Below, piece by piece: positions 9,089 through 18,407 of a stretch of DNA of 64,000 nucleotides; the first letter of the stretch is position 1, and every line of letters begins with the position of its first letter. The notes under the pieces were generated by a model. It was not told the DNA's origin. It saw only the letters and a program-made list of their open reading frames with translations, and did no database searches. The stretch lies in assembly GCA_029562645.1 (NCBI GenBank), contig JAKQUI010000001.1, positions 124,001 to 188,000 of the forward strand, read 5' to 3'. Both the position numbers and the translations under genes were made by a program. The DNA is from Spirochaetota bacterium (GTDB taxonomy: Bacteria > Spirochaetota > UBA4802 > JAKQUI01).

Positions 9089-9934
9089 TTAGCCTCCGTA
9101 TGCTGCAAGGAATGTTCGCCCGAAGGCGACATCGAGCGTGTGCCCGGCCTTGCAGGCGATGAAGTGCCCCACGACCGGCCGCCCGATGAGCGCGAGATCG
9201 CCGATGAAATCGAGCGCCTTGTGCCGGACGCACTCGTCGGGAAAGCGCGGCTCGTTGATATAGCCCGTCTCGCCGATCACCAAGGCATTGTCCAGGCTCC
9301 CGCCCTTCGCCAGGCCGCTGGCGATAAGCATCTGCACGTCCTTCTCGAAGCCGTAGGTCCGCGCCGGCGCGATCTCGCTAAAAAAAACGCTCGGCTCGAG
9401 CGGGTAATCGGCGTACTGGGTCTGGATGACCGGATGCGTGTAGGCGATGATGTACGACAGGCGCGCCGTCGGGGACGGGAGCGCGACGATGAACTTGTCG
9501 CCCTCGACGACGTTCACCGGCGTCGTGACCACGTACGGCGCGATGGATCCCGGCAGCGTTGCGACCGACGCCTCGTCGAACAGACGCGCGAGCGTGCGCG
9601 CCGAGCCGTCGAAGATGGGCATCTCCTCGGCGTCCGACTCGACGTATGCGTCGGTGACGCCCCGCATCGACAGGACCGCGAGGACGTGCTCGATGGTCAT
9701 GATCTTCCATTCGCCGTTGCCCAGGGTCACCGCGAAGTGCGTCTCGACCACGTGTTCGAGCCGCGCCGGGATGGGCGAGCGTCGCCCCCGCGCGGCATGG
9801 ATGAAGACGATCCCCGTCCCGGGCTCGGCCGGGAGAAACCGGACGCGCACCGTTTCACCGGAGTGGATGCCGATCCCTTCGGCGCGGATCTCGCGCGACA
9901 CGGTCGCGCGGGGGATGTCCATCGCCGCGCTCAT
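9089..9934 (-). CDS. lpxC: UDP-3-O-acyl-N-acetylglucosamine deacetylase (LpxC)
   Basis: 281 residues, close to the usual LpxC length of about 300. It catalyses the committed zinc-dependent deacetylation step of lipid A synthesis in the cytoplasm. Signatures visible are the N-terminal GIGIHSGETVRVRFLPA, the EHVLAVL motif containing a zinc-binding His, and the C-terminal RHKALDFIGDLALIGRPVVGH followed by AGHTLDVAF with the remaining zinc and catalytic His/Asp residues. Its ATG overlaps the glyS stop by 4 bp. The gene shows that the organism makes lipid A. Confidence 0.96.
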   Translation of the reverse strand: MSAAMDIPRATVSREIRAEGIGIHSGETVRVRFLPAEPGTGIVFIHAARGRRSPIPARLEHVVETHFAVTLGNGEWKIMTIEHVLAVLSMRGVTDAYVESDAEEMPIFDGSARTLARLFDEASVATLPGSIAPYVVTTPVNVVEGDKFIVALPSPTARLSYIIAYTHPVIQTQYADYPLEPSVFFSEIAPARTYGFEKDVQMLIASGLAKGGSLDNALVIGETGYINEPRFPDECVRHKALDFIGDLALIGRPVVGHFIACKAGHTLDVAFGRTFLAAYGG

Positions 9935-12006
9935 TCCGCGATCTTCGAGAAGTCCAGGAAGTTACGGTACGGCGTGAGGATCCCCTCGAGGAGCGCGAGT
10001 CGGTTGTCGCGCACCGCGGGGTCGTCCGCCATCACCATCACGCCGTCGAAGAAGGCGTCCACCGTCGCCTTGCCCTCGATGAGCAGGCGAAAGAGCGCGC
10101 GGCAGTCGTTGCGCGCAACGCAGCCCTCGATCTCCCCCTTGCGGGAGCTGAAAAATTCATGCAGGCGCTTTTCGGAGTCCTCGCGGAGGTTCGCCTCGGA
10201 AAACGCCAGCGCATGCGTCGGGTTGTCGCGGCGAAACGACGCGAGGATGTTGTTCATGCGCTTGAAGCTCATGAGCATCTGCGAGAACTGCCCGTCCGCC
10301 CGGAACTCGTTCAGGCGGCGCGCCCGCTCGTAGAGCTCGGCGTAGTCGTACCGGCCGATCGACAGGCAGGCGTCGATCTCGTCGTACCGGAACCCGCTCT
10401 CCTCGAAAAAGGTCTTTGCGCGCGCCGTGATGAAGGCCAGGAGCTTGTCGATAAGGCCCGCCCCGCCCGCATACTGGCCGGACACGCCTTCGAGCAATCC
10501 CTTCACGTCCAGGCGCATGCCGTTTTTCACCACCAGATCGATGATCGCGCCCGCCTGGCGCCGCAGCGCATAGGGGTCGCTCGAGCCGCCGGGGATGTTC
10601 CCCACCGAGAAGGACCCGAAGATGTTGTCGAACTTCTCGGCGAGCGAGAGCACGACGCTCACCGGAGCGCTCGGCAGCTCGTCGCCCTGGAAGCGGGGAC
10701 GGTACTGGTCGTCGATGGCCCGCGCGACCGCCGGGTCCTCGCCGTCGAGCTCGGCGTAGATCTTCCCGATCTGCCCCTGGAGCGAGGTGAACTCGAATAC
10801 CATGGCGGAGTTGAGGTCGGCCTTGGCCAGGAGCACGGCGCGGGCGATGAGCGCCTTCGTCGCCGCGTCCAGCCCCGTCATGTCGGCGATGCGCGCGGCG
10901 ATGCGGTCCACGCGCATCACCTTATCGTAGATGGTGCCCAGCTCCTTGTGGAAGAGCACGGTCTTCAGCGATTCGACCTTGTCGGCCAGCGTCGTCTTCC
11001 GGTCCTCGTCGAAGAAGAAGCGCGCGTCGTTGAAGCGCGCCGATATCACGCGCACGTTGCCGGCCCGGATATTGTCGTTCGGAGGATTGTTCGAGACCAC
11101 CAGAAAGGTGGGCGAGAGCGCGCCCTTCGCATCGCGCACGGCGAAGTATTTCTGATGCTCCTTCATCTCGGTGATAAGCACGATGTCGGGAATGGCGAGG
11201 AAATCGTCGCGGAAGCGGCAGTCGACCACGTACGGCCGCTCCACGAGATAGGTCACCGTGTCCAGGAGGTCCTCGTCCTCCACCAGGACGCCGTGAAGCC
11301 GCTTCGCGGCGGCCGCGAGTTCGTCCGCGATCATGGCGCGCCGGCGCTCCTGATCGACGATCACGCCGTGCTCCTCGAGCGTCGTCTCGTAGGCGGCGAT
11401 GGACGAAAGCTCGACCATGCGGTTGTGCTGGACGTAATGCCCCCGGGTGCTCTTCCCCGCGGCGATGCCCGAAATCTCGAAGGGCACCACGCGGTCATTG
11501 AGCATGAGCAGCACGTAGCGGACCGGGCGCGGGAAGGTGACGGCCTTGTCGCTCCAGCGCATCCGCTTGGGAAAGGGGACGGTCGCGACGAGGTCGTTTA
11601 CGATCGCGGGCAGCACCGCTGCGGTGTCGACCGCCGCGACCGTCTTGCGCGCAAAGAGATACTCGCCCTTCTCCGTTGCCTTCGGAAACACATCGGCGAG
11701 GGCGAGGGCGTTTCCCTTGAGGAACCCCTCGAGCGCCTTCGTGGGCGCGCCGGAGGCGTCGTAGGCGGCCTTGACCGACGGCCCCTTGACCTCAACCTCC
11801 TCCTCGGCCTGCCGCTCGGCCATACCGCTGGCCAGCACGGCGAAGCGCCGGGGCGTGGCGTACACGCCCAGTTCGGTGTAGGCGATGCGCGCATCGGCCA
11901 ATCTTTTCTCGAAGAGCGCGCGAATGGCCGCACACGCCGGCGGGACATAGCCGGCGGGGACCTCCTCGCAGCCGATCTCGCACAGAAAATTCGCATTCTG
12001 AATCAT
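9931..12006 (-). CDS. glyS: Glycyl-tRNA synthetase beta subunit
   Basis: 691 residues, the normal length for the beta subunit of the two-subunit bacterial enzyme. It begins FLCEIGCEEVPAGYV, the conserved GlyS start (LLVEIGTEELP), and contains PRRFAV and KRMRWSD motifs and the C-terminal anticodon-binding region ending FLDFSKIAE. It charges tRNA-Gly together with an alpha subunit (GlyQ), which is not in this window. The gene leads a minus-strand operon and overlaps lpxC by 4 bp, coupling a tRNA synthetase to envelope synthesis genes. Confidence 0.96.
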   Translation of the reverse strand: MIQNANFLCEIGCEEVPAGYVPPACAAIRALFEKRLADARIAYTELGVYATPRRFAVLASGMAERQAEEEVEVKGPSVKAAYDASGAPTKALEGFLKGNALALADVFPKATEKGEYLFARKTVAAVDTAAVLPAIVNDLVATVPFPKRMRWSDKAVTFPRPVRYVLLMLNDRVVPFEISGIAAGKSTRGHYVQHNRMVELSSIAAYETTLEEHGVIVDQERRRAMIADELAAAAKRLHGVLVEDEDLLDTVTYLVERPYVVDCRFRDDFLAIPDIVLITEMKEHQKYFAVRDAKGALSPTFLVVSNNPPNDNIRAGNVRVISARFNDARFFFDEDRKTTLADKVESLKTVLFHKELGTIYDKVMRVDRIAARIADMTGLDAATKALIARAVLLAKADLNSAMVFEFTSLQGQIGKIYAELDGEDPAVARAIDDQYRPRFQGDELPSAPVSVVLSLAEKFDNIFGSFSVGNIPGGSSDPYALRRQAGAIIDLVVKNGMRLDVKGLLEGVSGQYAGGAGLIDKLLAFITARAKTFFEESGFRYDEIDACLSIGRYDYAELYERARRLNEFRADGQFSQMLMSFKRMNNILASFRRDNPTHALAFSEANLREDSEKRLHEFFSSRKGEIEGCVARNDCRALFRLLIEGKATVDAFFDGVMVMADDPAVRDNRLALLEGILTPYRNFLDFSKIAE

Positions 12007-12171
12007 GGTCGCGCCCCCCGCATGGGTCCGTTTGGATACCGCTGGTCAACAAAATCCGGGGAGGCGATTATTTCAATAGTTTTTTCATGGTCCCAGCGCC
12101 AGGCCGCACCGGCGCCATCATGCATATTTAGTTGTTGATATTTTTTTCGCACCGTGCGCATCGTTGCGGCC

Positions 12172-14046
12172 ATGGGTTTTCTCAACCTCAAAACGCGCGC
12201 GCAGAAGGCCGCCGAGCGGGACCGCCGCATCACCGTCGAAGGGCTCTGCGAGATCATCAAGCCCGGCTACCGGCTCTTCCTGAGCGGCGGCCCGGCGACG
12301 CCGGTGCACACCATCCGGCACCTGGCGGCCACCGACCACCCGAACCTGCAGGACATCGAGGTGATCCAGCTCACCACGCCCTCGGACTTCGAGAGCCTGC
12401 GCGCCATCACCCCCTCGAAATGCCGGTTCAAGACCTTCAGCATCGGCGAGAACAGCGCCCGCGCGATGCAGATGGGCCTGCTCGACATCGTCCCCACCAC
12501 CATCGCGGAACTGCCGTTCATGTTCCTCTCCGGGGCGGTCGAGATCGACGTCGCGATCGTCCAAACCTCGACGCCGGACAAAAGCGGGAACGTCTCTCTC
12601 GGGACCGTAAACGACGTCAACCGCATCGCCATCGCCAACGCCGCGATCGCCATCGCCGAGATCAACCCGAACGTGCCCGTCACCCACGGCGACACCCGCA
12701 TGTCGCTCAGCGAATTCGATTACGTGATCGAGAGCGCCGAGCCGCTGCTCGAGTTCTCCGCCGGCCCGTACGACGGCACGCTCGACTGCATCGGGCGGCA
12801 GATCGCCACGCTCGTCGAGGACGGCTCCACCGTCTCGCTCTCCATGGGGCGGCTCTTCGACGCGGTCGCGGCGCACCTGCGCGAGAAGAAAAACCTCAAG
12901 GTGTGGACGCACATCGTCTCCGACTGGATCATCGGCCTCAGCGAATCCGGCGCGCTCGCCTCCTACGACGCCATGCGCCGAAAGAGCCCCGTCGTCACCA
13001 CCTCGTGCATCGGGACGCGGCGGCTCTACGACTTCGTGAACGGCAACCCGAACGTGTGGCTGTTGCCGCTGTTCAACTCCACGCACCAGCAGGCGATGCT
13101 GGGGATCAAGAAGCTGGTGAGCGTGCTCAACGTGAACAAGATCGACATCACCGGCGACTCCGTCTTTTTGTCGGAACGCGACCTGCAGATCACCGGCTTC
13201 GACAGCAAGCTCAACTTCGCGCTGGCCGCCACGCACTCGCGCGGGGGCAAGGTGATCGTGGGGCTGCGCTCCACCGACCGGCAGGGAAACAGCAACATCG
13301 TCATCAGCCAGCCCGGCAGCCCCATCCAGAACCGGTGCATGCTGGGCTCCATCCGCTACGTGGTGACCGAGTTCGGCGTCGCCACCATCTTCGCCAAGCC
13401 AATCCGCGAGCGCGTCCTTGCGCTCATCGAGGTTGCGCACCCGGATCATCGCAGCCGCCTCTTCGAGGAGGCCAAGGCGGGCGGCCTCGTCTTCGGCGAC
13501 CAGGTCTTCGTGGTCGAGCACGGCATCAACTACCCCTACGCGCTCGAGACGATGGCACCGTTCAAGGACGGCCTTGCGGTCAAGTTTCGCGCCATCCGCC
13601 CCTCCGACGAGGACATGATGCGCCGCCTCTTCTACCAGTTTTCGGACGAGGCGAAATACCTGCGCTACTTCACCGCCCTGCGCACCATGCCCCACTCCGA
13701 GATGCAACAGTATCTCAATGTCGATTATATCTCCACCCTGTCGCTGGTGGGCATCATCCAGACGCGCGGCGTGGGGCGGATCATCGCCGAGTGCCGCTAT
13801 TCCCAGTTTGCCGAGGAGAACATCTACGAGATGGCCTTCATCGTGGACGAGCACTACCAGGGGCGCGGGATCGCCCGCTACATGCTCAACCGTTTGCTGG
13901 AAATCGGCCGCGAGCGCGGCATCGAGCGTATGAGCGCCTATGTGCTGGCGCACAACGCGAAGATGATCGCCGTGCTCGAAAAGGCGGCCGTCCCGCCGCG
14001 GGTGATCGACCTGGGGGAACAGCTTCGGTATGATTATTACCTCTAA
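12172..14046 (+). CDS. Acetyl-CoA hydrolase/CoA-transferase-like domain fused to GNAT acetyltransferase
   Basis: About 624 residues from the ATG at 12172; a GTG at 12154 is in frame. Residues 1 to about 460 align by eye with the acetyl-CoA hydrolase/4-hydroxybutyrate CoA-transferase family (QTSTPDKSGNVSLG, FVNGNPNVWLLP, NSTHQQAMLGIKKLVSV, SRGGKVIVGLRST, VTEFGVATIFAK). From about 470 a GNAT domain follows with acetyl-CoA motif QGRGIA near 563-568. In the part where this family usually has the GIG loop and a HTE catalytic glutamate, the sequence reads LSMGRL and WTHIVSD, with His247 in place of Glu. The first domain may therefore be an acyl-CoA sensor or have altered chemistry. It could acetylate a protein or small molecule in response to CoA metabolites; this is inference. 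Confidence 0.85.
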   Translation: MGFLNLKTRAQKAAERDRRITVEGLCEIIKPGYRLFLSGGPATPVHTIRHLAATDHPNLQDIEVIQLTTPSDFESLRAITPSKCRFKTFSIGENSARAMQMGLLDIVPTTIAELPFMFLSGAVEIDVAIVQTSTPDKSGNVSLGTVNDVNRIAIANAAIAIAEINPNVPVTHGDTRMSLSEFDYVIESAEPLLEFSAGPYDGTLDCIGRQIATLVEDGSTVSLSMGRLFDAVAAHLREKKNLKVWTHIVSDWIIGLSESGALASYDAMRRKSPVVTTSCIGTRRLYDFVNGNPNVWLLPLFNSTHQQAMLGIKKLVSVLNVNKIDITGDSVFLSERDLQITGFDSKLNFALAATHSRGGKVIVGLRSTDRQGNSNIVISQPGSPIQNRCMLGSIRYVVTEFGVATIFAKPIRERVLALIEVAHPDHRSRLFEEAKAGGLVFGDQVFVVEHGINYPYALETMAPFKDGLAVKFRAIRPSDEDMMRRLFYQFSDEAKYLRYFTALRTMPHSEMQQYLNVDYISTLSLVGIIQTRGVGRIIAECRYSQFAEENIYEMAFIVDEHYQGRGIARYMLNRLLEIGRERGIERMSAYVLAHNAKMIAVLEKAAVPPRVIDLGEQLRYDYYL

Positions 14047-14255
14047 AAACTCACTTCAACCGGCGACCGGCATCTGACAAATAAATAGACATTGTCCAGC
14101 GACAAGTGCGGAAAAATACGGCCTCCAATCAAATAAAAAACTTGCAAAGTCAATCCCGGTGGACCGAAATGGACGAACGCCATTCTAAATATTGAACACT
14201 ATTCTAATAAATTACCATACACATCATCACCGTACCAACACACGAGGGAGGTAAA

Positions 14256-16043
14256 ATGTACCAGCTGGATAAACCGGACAATGTCGTGGAGTTCCTCGAG
14301 AACACCGTCGCGAAATACCCGCAGCGGCCGTTCCTGGGCGAAAAGAACAAAAATGGCGAATATGAATGGATCAATTACGCCGACTTCGGGAAGCGGGTCG
14401 ACAACTGCCGCGCCGGCCTTGCACAGCTCGGCATCAAGAAGGACGACGCCGTCGGGATCATCTCCAACAACAGCACCGACTGGGCCGTGGGCTTCTTTGC
14501 GACCGGCGGGCTCGCGGCGCGCTACGTGCCGATGTACGAGGCGGAACTCGTCCAGGTATGGAAATACATCATCAACGACGCCGACATCAAGGTGCTCCTC
14601 GTATCGAAGAAGGAGATCCTGAACAAGATCAAGGACATCATCTCCGCATCGCCCAAGCTCGAAAAGGTCATTCTCATGGAGAGCGACGGCCCCGACACCT
14701 TGAAGGAGCTGGAGCGCAAAGGCGCGGAGAAGCCCGTCGCGAGCATCAAACCCGACCAGTCCGTGATCGGCGTGCTCATCTACACTTCGGGGACCACCGG
14801 AGACCCGAAGGGCGTACTGCTGTCGCAGGGGAACCTCTCCAGCAACTCGCACGCGCGCATCAAGATGTTCTCGCGCTTCGACGAGGACGAGCGCACGCTC
14901 AACATCCTGCCATGGGCGCACGTATACGGCCTGGGCGAGATGATTACCTTCATGCAGATCGGCGCGTCGATGGGCCTGGCGGAGAGCGCCACGACCATCG
15001 TGGACGACATCGTCAAGGTGAAGCCCACCTTCCTCATCGCCGTGCCGCGCGTCTTCAACCGCGTCTACGACGGCCTCATCACCATGGTAAACGAGAAGGG
15101 CGGCCTGGCGAAGAAGCTCTTCGACATGGGCGTCGAAAACGGAAAGAAGAAGCGCGAACTCGCGGCGCAGGGTAAATCGAGCTTTGGCGCCAACTTCAAG
15201 TTCGCCATCGCCGACAAGATCGTCTTCAGCAAGGTGCGCGCGAAGCTCGGCGGACGTCTTAAGGGCTCCATGACCGGCAGCGCCGCGATGAACGTGGAGA
15301 TCTCACACTTCTTCTGGGACATCGGGATTCCGCTCTACGACGTGTACGGCCTCACGGAAACCACGCCGGCCGCAACCATGAACGGCCTCGACGCATGGCG
15401 CATCGGCAGCGTGGGCAAGGCCATCGACAAGTGCAAGATCGTCATCGACCAGTCGGTGGTGGAGCCGAGCGCGAAGGACGGCGAGATCATCATTTACGGC
15501 CCCAACGTGATGCAGGGCTACCACAAGAAGCCCGAGGCCACCGCGGCCGTGATGACCTCCGACGGAGGCTTCCGCACCGGCGACCGCGGCCGCCTCGACG
15601 CGGACGGCTTCCTCTACATCACCGGGCGCATCAAGGAGCAGTTCAAGCTCGAGAACGGCAAATACGTCTTCCCGGCCGCCATCGAGGAGGACATCAAGCT
15701 CAACCACTACATCGAAAACGCGATGATCTACGGCGAGGGCCGCGCGTACAACGTGTGCATCGTGATCCCGGACTTCATCGCGCTCAAGAAGTGGGCCGAG
15801 AAGAACAACCTCCCCTCAGAACCGGCCGAACTCATCAAGCGGAAGGAGTGCACGGACTTCCTCGAAAAGGAGATCATCGACACCATCAAGGGAAGCTACG
15901 GCAGCTACGAGCTCCCCAAGAAGTTCATCTTCGCAACCGAGCCGTTCACCCTCGAGAATGGGACGCTTACGCAGACGATGAAACTGAAACGCCGGGTGGT
16001 CTTCGACAAGTACAAGGACCAGATCGAGGCCAGCTACAAGTAG
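14256..16043 (+). CDS. Long-chain acyl-CoA synthetase (AMP-forming)
   Basis: 595 residues, usual for FadD/FAA-type long-chain fatty acid CoA ligases. The AMP-binding P-loop motif YTSGTTGDPKG is at residues 176-186, followed by DVYGLTET, GEIIIYGPNVMQGYHKKPE, RTGDRGRLDADGFLYITGR and the C-terminal KLENGKYVFPAAIEE segment. It activates fatty acids to acyl-CoA through an acyl-adenylate. A good ribosome site (GGGAGG) lies 5-6 bases before the ATG. The gene is followed by a hairpin terminator, and probably has its own promoter in the 209-bp gap upstream. Confidence 0.95.
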   Translation: MYQLDKPDNVVEFLENTVAKYPQRPFLGEKNKNGEYEWINYADFGKRVDNCRAGLAQLGIKKDDAVGIISNNSTDWAVGFFATGGLAARYVPMYEAELVQVWKYIINDADIKVLLVSKKEILNKIKDIISASPKLEKVILMESDGPDTLKELERKGAEKPVASIKPDQSVIGVLIYTSGTTGDPKGVLLSQGNLSSNSHARIKMFSRFDEDERTLNILPWAHVYGLGEMITFMQIGASMGLAESATTIVDDIVKVKPTFLIAVPRVFNRVYDGLITMVNEKGGLAKKLFDMGVENGKKKRELAAQGKSSFGANFKFAIADKIVFSKVRAKLGGRLKGSMTGSAAMNVEISHFFWDIGIPLYDVYGLTETTPAATMNGLDAWRIGSVGKAIDKCKIVIDQSVVEPSAKDGEIIIYGPNVMQGYHKKPEATAAVMTSDGGFRTGDRGRLDADGFLYITGRIKEQFKLENGKYVFPAAIEEDIKLNHYIENAMIYGEGRAYNVCIVIPDFIALKKWAEKNNLPSEPAELIKRKECTDFLEKEIIDTIKGSYGSYELPKKFIFATEPFTLENGTLTQTMKLKRRVVFDKYKDQIEASYK

Positions 16044-16071
16044 ATCGACGTTTCGTGCGATGATTCACCAT

Positions 16072-16100
16072 ACGGGCCGCGGTTTTGCCGCGGCCCGTTT
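16072..16100 (+). terminator. Rho-independent terminator after acyl-CoA synthetase
   Basis: A perfect 11-bp GC-rich inverted repeat (arms 16072-16082 and 16088-16098, loop TTTTG) is followed by a short T run. It lies 28 bp beyond the acyl-CoA synthetase stop. The T tract is short, so termination may be partial. Confidence 0.75.
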
Positions 16101-16140
16101 ACCATATACAGAGAGCTCAAACGGAAGGAATGCGAAGCCC

Positions 16141-16635
16141 CTAGAAACCGATTTTCTTTTTTGGCATTTCGGTCGTCGGCATAAGCTGCCGAATGGCGTT
16201 GATGATCTGTGCGAGCGAACGATCGTGCCTGCCCACGTTTTTTTCAAGCTCATCGAGGCGTTTCAGTATTTCCGCATGCGACATGACGAGTGAGCGCATC
16301 TTCACAAACGCCTCGATGATGTATATACTCATCGAAATCGCCTGAGCGCTATTGAGCACCGTGGACACCATGAGGGCGCCGTGCTCGGTAAAGGCAAAGG
16401 GCGGTTTTCGTGTTCCGCCCCAACTTGATGTCGCAAATTGCGACCTCAAGATATCAAATTCATCCTGGGTCAGCTGAAACATAAACCGTTCGGGAAACCT
16501 CCCGCTGTTACGCTTCACCTGCTCATTCAGTCGTTTTGTCTCGACACCGTACAGCCGCGCGAGGTCGCAATCGAGCATGACCTTTTCGCCGCGCACGACA
16601 CGGATCTTCTCCTGGATTACATCGATACTCACCAT
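16141..16635 (-). CDS. ORF6N-domain DNA-binding protein
   Basis: About 164 residues from the ATG at 16635 (an in-frame start at 16650 is less family-like). The N-terminal 85 residues match ORF6N: VMLDCDLARLYGVETKRLNEQVKRN, RFPERFMFQLT, and FAFTEHGALMVSTVLNS. A helical C-terminal tail with coiled-coil character follows (HAEILKRLDELEKNVGRHDRS). ORF6N proteins are common in phages and as solitary chromosomal genes, and are thought to bind DNA. It is unlinked to its neighbours and may be a relic of mobile DNA. Target unknown. Confidence 0.92.
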   Translation of the reverse strand: MVSIDVIQEKIRVVRGEKVMLDCDLARLYGVETKRLNEQVKRNSGRFPERFMFQLTQDEFDILRSQFATSSWGGTRKPPFAFTEHGALMVSTVLNSAQAISMSIYIIEAFVKMRSLVMSHAEILKRLDELEKNVGRHDRSLAQIINAIRQLMPTTEMPKKKIGF

Positions 16636-16798
16636 GACACACACCCTCATCCACGCTGTCGTTTCCGCTCCGTCTGCGGCATGCGCTCACGTTGGCATAG
16701 CAATGCGGAAGGGACAGCGAATCGACCGCATTTATAAAAGAATACGGTCCGCCATGCCGATTGATGAAATTTTTTCTGCGAGGAAAAGCCGCGCGGTC

Positions 16799-17842
16799 TT
16801 AGCGCTTCTTTTTGACCAGGTACGCGTAGGGGTTCACATGGTGGCCGTTCTTGATGAGCTCGAAATGGAGGTGCGCGCCGGTCGAGTTGCCGGTATTGCC
16901 GCTCTTGGCGACAAACTGCCCCTGCTTTACATACTGTCCGGTGCGCACGATAATGCGCGAGAGGTGCGCATAGAGCGACTTCCAGCCGCCCGGATGCGAG
17001 ATGATGACCGTCTTCCCATAACCGCCCATCCACCCGGTATAGGTCACCTGGCCGTACTTGGTGGACTTGATCCACTGGTAATTGGAGCGCATATCGAGCC
17101 CGAGATGGAAATGGCGGACGCGGTCGATCGGATGGACGCGCCATCCATAGCCGCTGGTGATACCGCGGTCCATGGACGGCCAGAGAAATCCGGGGACAAT
17201 GTCCAGCGGCTTTGCGTCGGGAATGAAGATGATGGAGTCGGGCGCAAAAAAGTCCGGGTTCTTGATATTGTTTTCCGCGATGATCCGCGGGAGCGAGGCC
17301 TTGTATTTCTGGGCCACGGACACCATCTTTTCGCCTTTTTTGACCCGATACAGGACACCGTCCTTGTTGGGGATCTTCAGCACGGTGCCTTCCTTCACAT
17401 AATCGTACGAATTGAGGTTGTTGCTGCCGCACAGGGTATCAAGCGATATGCCGTATTTTTTCGCGATGCGAGCGGGGCTTTCATTCTTTTTCACGCGATG
17501 CTGGCGGATCACCAGCTTCACCTTTTTCTTCGGGGTGGAGAAATCGGTGTCGCGCGACTGGAGGATCCGGTTTTTCCGATCCTCATCGTTCTGCGCCGTC
17601 TGCTGCGGGGTGGGGGCATCCGCAACCTCGCCGGCGGGCCCTCGGAACAGAAACACCGAGAGCGCCAGTAGGACAGCGGCCGCTCCGTAGGCGATCTTCA
17701 TTTTGGTCGTGAACAGATCGCGCGTGCGTATTTCTTTGATGATCACGCGGCTGTTGCCGCGATACAGAAAGATCCATTCATTCATGAGAATGGATACGCT
17801 GAGGCGGCCAAACCGGTATGTTTTAGAGAAGATACGCTTCAT
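16799..17842 (-). CDS. LysM-M23 peptidoglycan endopeptidase, membrane anchored
   Basis: 347 residues. A roughly 48-residue cytoplasmic N terminus precedes one membrane segment (about 49-66), two LysM peptidoglycan-binding modules (about 112-160 and 162-212) and an M23/LytM metallopeptidase domain from about 225. The zinc motifs HLGLD and HLHFEL and the YAHL motif are present, so the enzyme should be active on peptide cross-links in the periplasm. It follows the bactofilin gene by 47 bp on the same strand. Bactofilin and M23 peptidase pairs control cell shape in several bacteria, so that is the likely role. Confidence 0.93.
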   Translation of the reverse strand: MKRIFSKTYRFGRLSVSILMNEWIFLYRGNSRVIIKEIRTRDLFTTKMKIAYGAAAVLLALSVFLFRGPAGEVADAPTPQQTAQNDEDRKNRILQSRDTDFSTPKKKVKLVIRQHRVKKNESPARIAKKYGISLDTLCGSNNLNSYDYVKEGTVLKIPNKDGVLYRVKKGEKMVSVAQKYKASLPRIIAENNIKNPDFFAPDSIIFIPDAKPLDIVPGFLWPSMDRGITSGYGWRVHPIDRVRHFHLGLDMRSNYQWIKSTKYGQVTYTGWMGGYGKTVIISHPGGWKSLYAHLSRIIVRTGQYVKQGQFVAKSGNTGNSTGAHLHFELIKNGHHVNPYAYLVKKKR

Positions 17843-17889
17843 AACACTCGCTGGTGCTTGTACTCAGAATATCGGAAACCGTTGTATCT

Positions 17890-18297
17890 TTATTTAGATT
17901 TTTCGTGGGGCTTGGGTCCGCCCTCGAAGGACTCTTCAACGGCCTTTTTTGGATCCTTCCGCTGTCCGCCGGTGATGGTGACATTCCCCTGCATGATCAC
18001 GCCCCGCTGCACGGTAAGCACCGGCGTGACGATATCGCCCAGAAGCCGCCCCGTCTCGAGCAGGCGGACCTCATTGTCGGCCCGAATATTCCCGACCACC
18101 GTACCGGCAATCACGACCGATTTGGCGTCGATATTGGTCTTGACCTTGCCGGTCTCCCCGACCACGAGCTCCTCGTCGGTCTTGATCTCGCCCTCGAACT
18201 TGCCGTCGATCTTCAGGGAACCGCTGATATAGAACTTACCCTCGAAGACGGAGCCCTCTCCGATGGTGCTGTTCATAATATCGCCCTTTCCCGCCAT
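17890..18297 (-). CDS. Bactofilin cytoskeletal protein
   Basis: 135 residues, the standard bactofilin (CcmA/DUF583) size. The core is a series of short glycine-spaced beta-helix turns (FEGKFYISGSLKIDGKFEGEI, KVKTNIDAKSVVIAGTVVGNI) flanked by disordered tails, the last rich in Lys, Glu and Gly. Bactofilins polymerise without nucleotide under the inner membrane and recruit cell-wall enzymes. It lies between an M16 peptidase and an M23 peptidase gene on the same strand, which supports a wall-shaping role. Confidence 0.95.
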   Translation of the reverse strand: MAGKGDIMNSTIGEGSVFEGKFYISGSLKIDGKFEGEIKTDEELVVGETGKVKTNIDAKSVVIAGTVVGNIRADNEVRLLETGRLLGDIVTPVLTVQRGVIMQGNVTITGGQRKDPKKAVEESFEGGPKPHEKSK

Positions 18298-18407
18298 GGA
18301 AGCCTCCAGACAACAATATTCGCTACGATGGAACCGGCTCCGTCCCGAAACAGCGTATCGATCCGGGCGCGATTAATGCAACCCGTTTTTGGTCGAGCGG
18401 ATAAATT

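Noticed and set aside
8330-10333. 667-codon plus-strand open frame opposite the MBL and lpxC genes
   Set aside because: Antisense shadow; no domain or signal, and the minus-strand genes are unmistakable.
12132-14033. 633-codon frame overlapping the hydrolase-GNAT gene
   Set aside because: Alternative frame of the same strand with Arg/His-rich translation and no conserved motif.
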